This document shows, in pieces, positions 1 to 5,206 of a stretch of DNA of 8,550 nucleotides (the stretch's first letter is position 1; every line of letters starts with the position of its first letter). The notes beneath the pieces were generated by a model that saw only the letters and a program-made list of their open reading frames with translations, ran no database searches and was not told the DNA's origin. A program made the translations under genes and the position numbers. The stretch is from positions 441 through 8,990 of the forward strand of contig JALGUI010000106.1 in assembly GCA_029820915.1 (NCBI GenBank), read 5' to 3'. The stretch comes from Candidatus Zipacnadia bacterium (GTDB lineage Bacteria > Armatimonadota > Zipacnadia > Zipacnadales > UBA5352).

Positions 1-291
1 CGTCGCCAGGGCTTCGGCACGAGCACCGCCATCCGCCGCCGGGCGCGCGAAGTGCGAGCGCACCCCGTGCGCGAGCACGCAGGGCGCGGCCGCGCGCAGC
101 GCGGCACCGGCTCGGACGTAGGTTCGCGCAGCGAACTGCAGGTCGAGGCGGACCGGCGGCGCCACCCGCCCGTGCCGTCCCCGGCCATCTGTACCGCTGC
201 GCGCCGTTCGCCGTCGCCCCCGAGAGGTCGCGCCCGCCGCTCCGCCGAACCGACGCGGTAACACCAGCCTCGCGCCGGGATGTGACCGCCC
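1..291. other. Left-edge region without a confident gene
   Basis: No gene can be defended here. A + frame is open from base 1 to a TAA at 259-261, but its product is dominated by Arg, Pro and Ser, as expected for a GC-rich shadow frame. A - strand frame is also open from about base 230 to the left edge. Its part nearest the edge has a more protein-like composition (it includes VRLDLQFAARTYVRAGAALR) and a possible GTG start near 165. That could be the N-terminus of a leftward gene divergent from the hydrolase at 292, but no ribosome-binding site or family signature supports it. The last 30 bases are the leader of the hydrolase gene, with only a weak GGGA at 277-280 before its ATG. Confidence 0.3.
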
Positions 292-2376
292 ATGACCCCC
301 GAGCAGTACTTCGCACACAAGCGCAAGGTGCACCTGGACATGCACCTGCCCGAGGACGCGCCCGACATGTTCGACCGCTTCGACCCCGTCGAGTACGTCC
401 GCACCCTCACCGACGCCCACGTCAACTCCGTCACCATCTTCGCGCATTGCCACCACGGCAACTGCTACTTCGACACGCAGGTCGGCCACAAGCACTCGCG
501 CCTCACCTTCGATTACGTGCGCGAGGTCGCTTCCGAGTGCCGCCGCCAAGGCGTCGCGGTGATGGCCTACATCAGTTGCGCCTGGAACCACCGTGCGGGC
601 GAGGAGCACCCCGAGTGGACCCAGCGCGACGCGGACGGCAACCCGCGGCGCCATCCGCTCTTCTGGTGGTGGATGTGCCTGGACTCCCCCTACGGCGAGT
701 TCATTCGCGACATGACCCGCGAGCTCGCCACCGACTATCCGATCGACGGCTTGTGGTACGACATTACGTACGTCCACCCCCCCGCCTGCTACTGCGACTT
801 CTGCCGCGACACCTTCCGCGGACGTTACGGCGCCGACATGCCCGTCGCGGCGCCGCCCGGCACGCCCGACGCGCGCTTGCTCCACGAGTTCCGCGTGAGC
901 ACCGAGGCCGACTTCCGCGCCGGCCTCGTCCGCCTCATCAAGTCCATCAACCCCGATCTGCTCATCAGTTGGAACCACGCGGGCGACGTCACCCAGTGCT
1001 ACCTCGACAACGACCTGCAGTCCGACATCCTCTTCCGCGAGGCGCACACGCCCGAGGATTGGCTTCCCGGCTTCCAGGCGCGCTGGTTCCAGCACTTCGA
1101 TATGCCGTATGAATGCTGTACGAGCCGCTTTCACTATGGGGGATGGTCGAGTTTCTCCTATAAGAGTGGCGCTAAGTTACACATAGAGGCGGCAGCCGGG
1201 ATCGCCCATGGCGGCATCGTGGACATCGGCGACCAGGCCTGCCACAACGGCACTCTCGACGACGCCGCCTACGAGATCATCGGGCAGGTCTACGAACGGG
1301 CGCGCGCGGTCGAGCAGTTCTGCTCTGACACGCGCAGCGTGGCGAACATCGCGGTCCTTCACTCCTCGCGCGCCCATCATCTCGGCCAGTGGCTCGAGGG
1401 GCACGCGCTGCGACGCCCGCTGATCAGCGTCTTCGGCGCGGCCCGAACCCTCAGCGACGGCGGCCGCCACTTCGACATCATCTCCGAGCGCGCCCTCGAC
1501 CGGCTCGCCAATTACCACGCCGTGCTCGTGCCTGACCAGCTCGTGCTGACCGACGAGGAGGTCGGCGCGCTGCGCGACTACGTCGAGGCCGGCGGCGCGG
1601 TCATTGCCGGTTACCGCTGCGGGCTGTACGAGCACGACGGGGCGGAGGTCCCCCCCACCTTCCTGCGCGAGCTCTGCGGCGTTGATCCCCTGCGCTTCGC
1701 CGAGTTCTCAGTCGGCTACGTCAGCGGTCTGCGCTTCGAGGTCGATGCCCCCGACGCGCCGCTGGTCTTCCGCAGCCCGGGCGCCGCCGGCGCCCCCATC
1801 GCCGTGCCCGCGCTCGAATGCCAACCGCTTGGCGCCCAGGTACTTGCGGATCTCGAGCACCCCATCTACGAGCGCACGCCCGAGCACTTCTACGCCGCCA
1901 ACAACCCGCCGCCCGCAGGCCCGTCCGGGTACGGCGCCGTCTTCCTCAACCGTCTGGGCGATGGCCACGTCGCCTACTTCCCCTTCGACCTGTTCCGGTA
2001 CTACCAGCTCGACTCGTACCCGCCGCTGCGCAACATCGCCCTGGCCATCCTCGACCGGATCGCGCCCACGCAAGAGGCACTGGTGGACGCTCCGGCCCAG
2101 GTCGAGGTCGTGCTCCGCGAGCGAGACAATACGCGCTTCCTCCACCTCATCAACTACGCCAACCAGCGCTTCGGTCAGGGCTTCACCCCGGTCGTCGTCG
2201 AGGACATCATCCCCGTCCTCGGGATCCCCGTTCGGATGCGCGGCCAGGCATCGGCGGTCAGCGAGCGCCCTTCGGGCCGCTCCATCCCCTTCGCGGTCGG
2301 CGGCGGCTTCACCGAGTTCGCCCTCCCCCGCCTCGACATCCACGCCATCGTCGAGGTGCAGCTCCGCGACGCTTGA
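292..2376 (+). CDS. Putative glycoside hydrolase, GHL6-like barrel plus beta-galactosidase trimerisation (GH42M)-like domain
   Basis: A 694-residue protein, probably a retaining exo-glycosidase. Residues about 12-310 read as a TIM barrel of the 'hypothetical glycosyl hydrolase 6' type: FDPVEYVRTLTDAHVNSVTI (30-49), the typical HPEWTQRDADG (106-116), and DGLWYDITYVHPP (152-164). D157 is the best nucleophile candidate by analogy with related fucosidase/amylase-like barrels. A Cys cluster CYCDFC (166-171) follows, as in relatives. E250 is a possible acid/base. Residues about 350-470 look like the flavodoxin-like trimerisation domain of GH42 enzymes (ANIAVLHSSR; YHAVLVPDQLVLTDEEVGAL; YVEAGGAVIAGY). 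The C-terminus (about 600-694) is beta-rich. No signal peptide is seen, so a cytoplasmic enzyme is likely. The overall architecture resembles alpha-L-fucosidases of family GH151, but the substrate cannot be read from sequence. The ATG at 292 has only a weak GGGA 11 bases upstream; a GTG at 282 is in another frame. Codons end mostly in C, except in a patch at 1099-1200. Confidence 0.85.
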   Translation: MTPEQYFAHKRKVHLDMHLPEDAPDMFDRFDPVEYVRTLTDAHVNSVTIFAHCHHGNCYFDTQVGHKHSRLTFDYVREVASECRRQGVAVMAYISCAWNHRAGEEHPEWTQRDADGNPRRHPLFWWWMCLDSPYGEFIRDMTRELATDYPIDGLWYDITYVHPPACYCDFCRDTFRGRYGADMPVAAPPGTPDARLLHEFRVSTEADFRAGLVRLIKSINPDLLISWNHAGDVTQCYLDNDLQSDILFREAHTPEDWLPGFQARWFQHFDMPYECCTSRFHYGGWSSFSYKSGAKLHIEAAAGIAHGGIVDIGDQACHNGTLDDAAYEIIGQVYERARAVEQFCSDTRSVANIAVLHSSRAHHLGQWLEGHALRRPLISVFGAARTLSDGGRHFDIISERALDRLANYHAVLVPDQLVLTDEEVGALRDYVEAGGAVIAGYRCGLYEHDGAEVPPTFLRELCGVDPLRFAEFSVGYVSGLRFEVDAPDAPLVFRSPGAAGAPIAVPALECQPLGAQVLADLEHPIYERTPEHFYAANNPPPAGPSGYGAVFLNRLGDGHVAYFPFDLFRYYQLDSYPPLRNIALAILDRIAPTQEALVDAPAQVEVVLRERDNTRFLHLINYANQRFGQGFTPVVVEDIIPVLGIPVRMRGQASAVSERPSGRSIPFAVGGGFTEFALPRLDIHAIVEVQLRDA

Positions 2377-2454
2377 CACGCCGGGACCGCCCCTCCCCGA
2401 CCTCCTGCCCGCGACATCGCCAGGCCTTCGTGGCGCGCATGACTGCCGCGCGAA

Positions 2455-2475
2455 TGTGGAAAAGCCTGTTGAACT
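2455..2475 (-). promoter_or_regulatory. DnaA-box-like composite motif, copy 1
   Basis: The + strand reads TGTGGAAAA at 2455-2463, which is TTTTCCACA on the - strand, one base from the standard DnaA box TTATCCACA and the form favoured in cyanobacteria. A second, weaker half (TGTTGAACT) begins 12 bases further on, at 2467. The two-part layout recurs at 2740-2760 and 4368-4388, with 16 of 21 positions shared between any two copies. DnaA binding is inferred from the box sequence and the partition-locus context. Confidence 0.5.
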
Positions 2476-2739
2476 TTGGGATAACGAACCTGCACCTCGC
2501 CCACCGGCAGAGCCGATGCGCTGATGTCGCCGCAGCCACCCCATTCCTCCGCCCCGCCATGCCGCCCGTTGTGCCGATCCTCCCGGCGTGCCGGCTTCGG
2601 CGCCGGCCGCACGACCGACGAGGTGCGCACCTGTCGCGAGCCGCCTTGGCCCTGTGATCCGCGTGGGAGGCCATGCCCACGCACCGCAGCGAGGGCACCA
2701 CGGTCAGCTACGCGCCTGCATGGCCCCGTTCTCAGTGGC

Positions 2740-2760
2740 TGTGGATAACCATGTGGAACC
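2740..2760 (-). promoter_or_regulatory. DnaA-box-containing motif, copy 2 (perfect TTATCCACA)
   Basis: TGTGGATAA at 2740-2748 is the exact reverse complement of the consensus DnaA box TTATCCACA, the best match in the window. It is followed at 12-base phase by the partial box TGTGGAACC (2752-2760). The short run after it (GCAAAGAAAG, 2764-2773) is the only A-rich patch nearby. Confidence 0.6.
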
Positions 2761-3602
2761 TGGGCAAAGAAAGCTGGACATACCTCGGGCCCGTCCCGCC
2801 CCCGGCACGGATCCGCCCGGTGGCCGCCTCGCGGTGGGCCGTCTGGCTCGAAGGTGCGCAGATGCCACACGTGCCGGGGCGAATACCTGCGTTGGGGGCG
2901 GCACCCGGCCCATGATCCACCCGCTAGCACTGGTTGCGGGCGCTTGCCGCCGCAGGGAGCCCATGACCGAAGCCCGGTCCGGCCGATCTGGGGCCCCCGT
3001 GCCGAGCACGATGCACCGCGACGCGATGCCACTGTCAGCGCTCCGATCGTGCCCTCAACACCTCCCTGCCCTCGCCTGCTTTGCCCATCTGCGACAGATC
3101 AGCGCACCTGACTCCCCACTACCGTCAGCCCCAACCCGGCCCCAAGCCTGTCGCCATGTCGCGGCTAACCGGCCCTCAGCCATCCGCCGCGCCCGATTCC
3201 TCCCGCGATGTCCGCTGAGCCCCTGGTCAAGGTGCCGAGCACCCCTCTTCGCTCGCCCGAGCCCCGGCGCGTGCCTCGCAGCCATCGCCAGCGCCGTCAT
3301 CCCCGGGCTGTACTGCTGCTCCGCGTCTTGCCGGCACATCGCACGCGGATTCCGGCGTCCGACCGCCAGTTCAGCCTGCTCTCACCCCGCCCCGTGCAGA
3401 AGGGTCTTCCCGCCCAAGGTTCCAGTTGCACGCTCGACGTTCCTGATGCCGCACGCACCACTGACGGGCCGAAGGCAACTCCGGGCGCGTTTGCGCCTGC
3501 CGCGGGTCTTGGACGCGCCGGGAGCAACTCCGTCGGCAGCCCGACTCATCGGTCGGAGAGCACGCCACTGCTGCATCACGGCCTCTCGGGCGTCCCGCTA
3601 AT

Positions 3603-3618
3603 TGTTTCACGTGAAACA
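3603..3618. promoter_or_regulatory. parS: parS site 1 (ParB centromere site)
   Basis: TGTTTCACGTGAAACA is a perfect 16-bp palindrome and matches the near-universal chromosomal parS consensus TGTTNCACGTGAAACA at every position. ParB binds this site, switches to its CTP-dependent clamp state and slides onto neighbouring DNA. The site lies about 1.6 kb upstream of parB. Confidence 0.95.
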
Positions 3619-3659
3619 TTCGCCCGCCAAGGACGTGGTGGTCGGCACATCTCGAGGAT

Positions 3660-3675
3660 TGTTTCACGTGGAACA
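3660..3675. promoter_or_regulatory. parS: parS site 2 (one mismatch)
   Basis: TGTTTCACGTGGAACA matches the parS consensus except for G in place of A at position 12. The CACGTG core is intact. Its centre is 57 bp from that of site 1. A single outer-arm mismatch is usually tolerated by ParB, so the site is probably functional but weaker. Confidence 0.9.
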
Positions 3676-3717
3676 TTCGGCTGACCGAGGAGGTGGTGGT
3701 CGGCACATGTCGAAGAG

Positions 3718-3733
3718 TGTTCCACGTGAAACA
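3718..3733. promoter_or_regulatory. parS: parS site 3
   Basis: TGTTCCACGTGAAACA fits TGTTNCACGTGAAACA exactly and is the form typical of Bacillus subtilis. Three further pairing bases on each side (GAG/CTC) extend the imperfect palindrome to 3715-3736. The site ends 13 bases before the chosen ATG of rsmG and 58 bp centre-to-centre from site 2, so bound ParB could affect expression of the operon. Confidence 0.95.
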
Positions 3734-3746
3734 CTCCCTGTCTACC

Positions 3747-4349
3747 ATGGCCATGTTCCTGGATGCTGCCGACGGCGTGGGTCTGAGCCCGACTGAGGCC
3801 CAGCGCGAGCTGCTGGTCTCAGCAGCTACCTGGCTGGCCTCCCTTGGCCGCTCCTCTGCCATCTCCGGATACGACACGCCTGACGAGGCGCTGGCCCGCG
3901 CCATGTCCCCGGCCTTGGCCTACTTCGCGCTGGCGGAGGCGCCACGGGCCGCGCACCTGGCCGATCTGGGTGCCGGAAACGGCGCAATCGGAGCCACTAT
4001 CGCCATTCTCGAGCGCAATTTGCTGGTTGACCTTGTCGATCGGGCGCGAAGGGCGTATACTGCGTGCGAGATCTTGGCCGCGAGGCTGCGGCTCGCCAAC
4101 CTGCGCGCCCGCCACCTGGACGCGCGTGACGATGCTGCGCCCGTGTACGACGTGGTGGTCTTCCGCGCCCTGGCGCCCGGTCCGCTGGCGCTGGCGAGCG
4201 CCCGCAGGCTCGTGGCGCCCGGCGGGTTCATTGCCGCGTATCATCGACTCGGCGACCCATCGTTCGGAGAACTGGGTGGGTCAGGCCTCACGGTCGGCAC
4301 TGAACGCACGACGGTGCCTGGTCTGGTCGTCACTGGGTATCAAGTCTGA
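3747..4349 (+). CDS. rsmG: Divergent RsmG/GidB-like 16S rRNA methyltransferase
   Basis: A 200-residue Rossmann-fold methyltransferase placed directly before parA-parB, where rsmG (m7G527 of 16S rRNA, SAM-dependent) normally sits. Visible features: an N-terminal helix typical of the family (VGLSPTEAQRELLVSAATWL, 11-30), SAM-binding motif I DLGAGNGAIG (73-82) where RsmG usually has DIGSGAGFPG, the acidic motif II region VDLVDR (94-99), LRLANLRARHLDARD (115-129), and VYDVVVFRALAPGPLALA (133-150), matching the family's 'fDvv.sRAla.l' segment. The usual N-terminal NLT motif, the GFPG signature and the Lys of 'gG...Kg' are missing, so the protein is divergent and its rRNA activity unproven. ATG 3747 (or 3753) is chosen because the family-like sequence begins there. 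In-frame GTGs at 3693, 3696, 3717 and 3726 would give an extension encoded by parS DNA (FHVKH). There is no good Shine-Dalgarno for the ATG. Confidence 0.75.
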   Translation: MAMFLDAADGVGLSPTEAQRELLVSAATWLASLGRSSAISGYDTPDEALARAMSPALAYFALAEAPRAAHLADLGAGNGAIGATIAILERNLLVDLVDRARRAYTACEILAARLRLANLRARHLDARDDAAPVYDVVVFRALAPGPLALASARRLVAPGGFIAAYHRLGDPSFGELGGSGLTVGTERTTVPGLVVTGYQV

Positions 4350-4353
4350 CCGA

Positions 4354-4378
4354 GGTTTTCCACCGGCTGTGGAAAACC
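4354..4378. repeat. Perfect 10-bp inverted repeat in the rsmG-parA gap
   Basis: GGTTTTCCAC (4354-4363) and GTGGAAAACC (4369-4378) are exact complements separated by the loop CGGCT. It starts five bases after the rsmG stop. No T-run follows, so it is a poor intrinsic terminator. It reads better as two opposed DnaA-box-like sequences (TTTTCCACC, 4356-4364; TGTGGAAAA, 4368-4376), which would put a DnaA-responsive operator just upstream of parA. An mRNA hairpin that separates rsmG from parA expression is the alternative. Confidence 0.6.
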
Positions 4379-4388
4379 CCGTGGAAGA
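4368..4388 (-). promoter_or_regulatory. DnaA-box-like composite motif, copy 3
   Basis: TGTGGAAAA (4368-4376) is followed at 12-base phase by CGTGGAAGA (4380-4388). This is the same two-part layout and strand as at 2455 and 2740. It overlaps the right arm of the inverted repeat at 4354-4378 and lies 41 bases before the parA start codon. Confidence 0.45.
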
Positions 4389-4417
4389 TGTTGGCGTGTT
4401 CCCAGGTCGGTCATCGC

Positions 4418-4423
4418 GGAGGG
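4418..4423 (+). promoter_or_regulatory. Ribosome-binding site fixing the parA GTG start
   Basis: GGAGGG lies six bases before the GTG at 4430. It decides the start in favour of this GTG over the in-frame ATG at 4388, which has no such site and would add a 14-residue tail in front of the conserved ParA N-terminus. Confidence 0.8.
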
Positions 4424-4429
4424 ATTCGG

Positions 4430-5206
4430 GTGGCCCGATGCTACGCTGTGGTGAACCAGAAGGGTGGCGTCGCGAAGACGACGACGGTCGTGAACCTTGC
4501 GGCGGTCGCCGCTCTGGAGGGCCGCTCTGTCCTGGTGGTGGACGCGGACGCGCAGGGGAATGCAACCAGCGGCCTGGGCATCCGCCGCGACCAGATCGAG
4601 TTCTGTCTCTACGACCTCCTGACCAGGTTCGACGGTGACGGCAGTCCGGCGATCGACGAGGTGATCCAGCCGACCGCCACACCGAACCTGGATTGCCTCC
4701 CCGCCACCATCGACCTGGCGGGGGCGCAGCTCGCCCTCGCGAACGCCATCTCCCGGGAGATGCGACTCCGCCGCGTGCTGGAGCCCGTGCGCAACGCGTA
4801 TGACATCATCATTATTGACACCGCACCCTCCCTGGGGCTGCTGACCATCAACGCCCTGGCTGCGGCCGACAGAGTGCTCATACCGATTCAATGCGAGTAC
4901 TACGCCCTCGAGGGCCTCAGCCAGCTTCTCCAGATCATCTCGATGGTGCAGGCTGAGATCAACCCGCCACTCGCCTTGGGCGGCGCCATTCTGACTATGT
5001 ACGACGCGCGCACCAACCTGGCCGAGGACGTGGCGGAGGAGGTCCGGCGCAATTTCCCCGGGCCGACCTTCCAGGCCAAGGTGCCGCGCAACGTGCGCCT
5101 CGCCGAGGCCCCGAGCCACGGCCTGCCCGCCGTGATCTACGATAAGCACTGCCCTGGCTCCGCGGCCTATCGCAGGCTGTACTGGGAGGTATTCGAGGAT
5201 GCGTAA
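4430..5206 (+). CDS. parA: Chromosome-partitioning ATPase ParA (Soj)
   Basis: A 258-residue deviant Walker-A ATPase of the ParA/MinD superfamily, at the usual length for the chromosomal Soj type and without the N-terminal DNA-binding extension of plasmid type Ia ParAs. ATP-bound dimers bind the nucleoid, and ParB at parS stimulates hydrolysis, moving the origin. Motifs: Walker A KGGVAKTTT (11-19) with the signature Lys11 and P-loop Lys16; Walker A' VVDADAQGNAT (36-46) with Asp40; Walker B DIIIIDTAPSLG (125-136); the conserved PRNVRLAEAPSHG (219-231) near the end. Two positions differ from the commonest forms, Ala15 for Gly in the P-loop and Ala41 for Pro in 'DPQGN'; neither should abolish activity. 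The GTG start follows a clear ribosome-binding site. The 3' end overlaps parB by 8 bases, so the two are co-transcribed and probably translationally coupled. Confidence 0.95.
   Translation: MARCYAVVNQKGGVAKTTTVVNLAAVAALEGRSVLVVDADAQGNATSGLGIRRDQIEFCLYDLLTRFDGDGSPAIDEVIQPTATPNLDCLPATIDLAGAQLALANAISREMRLRRVLEPVRNAYDIIIIDTAPSLGLLTINALAAADRVLIPIQCEYYALEGLSQLLQIISMVQAEINPPLALGGAILTMYDARTNLAEDVAEEVRRNFPGPTFQAKVPRNVRLAEAPSHGLPAVIYDKHCPGSAAYRRLYWEVFEDA

Larger units (their letters stand above)
2377..3600. other. 1.2 kb apparently non-coding region, candidate replication origin (oriC)
   Basis: There is no credible gene in these 1224 bases. Long open frames exist on both strands, the longest on + at 2588-3601, but their products are rich in Arg, Ala, Pro, Ser and Cys, have no domain-like stretches, and arise because GC-rich DNA has few stops. 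The stretch is strongly C-biased on the + strand. It holds two copies of a DnaA-box-containing motif (2455-2475, 2740-2760), one of which includes the exact complement of TTATCCACA. It ends at the parS cluster. A non-coding stretch with DnaA boxes beside rsmG-parA-parB and parS is the classical setting of oriC. Against this, only three to five boxes are visible and there is no clear AT-rich unwinding element. No rRNA, tRNA, RNase P RNA, SRP RNA or tmRNA signature was recognised. Confidence 0.5.
3601..3715. repeat. Two-unit degenerate tandem repeat carrying parS 1 and 2
   Basis: Unit A (3601-3657, 57 bp) and unit B (3658-3715, 58 bp) each begin ATTGTTTCACGTG, run through a parS site to AACATTCG, diverge for about 13 bases, then share the identical 16-mer GTGGTGGTCGGCACAT (3635-3650 and 3693-3708) and a similar TCGA tail. 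The third parS site starts at the position where a third unit would begin, but the repeated spacer does not follow it. Duplication of a parS-plus-spacer unit is the simplest reading. Confidence 0.85.

Noticed and set aside
282..1112. + strand open frame overlapping the start of the hydrolase
   Set aside because: An Arg/Pro/His-rich shadow of the hydrolase in another frame.
2863..2878. CACGTG at 2868-2873 as a parS site
   Set aside because: Only the six-base core fits; the arms do not resemble parS.
2175..3032. - strand open frame of 285 codons overlapping the 3' end of the hydrolase gene
   Set aside because: It overlaps about 200 bases of a well-supported gene and has a low-complexity, non-protein-like composition.
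2588..3601. Long + strand open frame of 337 codons in the intergenic region
   Set aside because: The product is Arg/Ala/Pro/Ser/Cys-rich with no domain-like pattern. It runs over the DnaA-box motif at 2740 and reaches the edge of the parS array. Overlapping open frames on the other strand show that stops are simply rare at this GC content.
3602..3796. Small + strand frame reading MFHVKH...
   Set aside because: FHVKH/FHVEH peptides are the translation of parS palindromes. The frame has no other support and overlaps rsmG in another frame.
4388..4429. ATG 4388 as the parA start
   Set aside because: It would add 14 unconserved residues and has no ribosome-binding site, while GTG 4430 has GGAGGG at ideal spacing.
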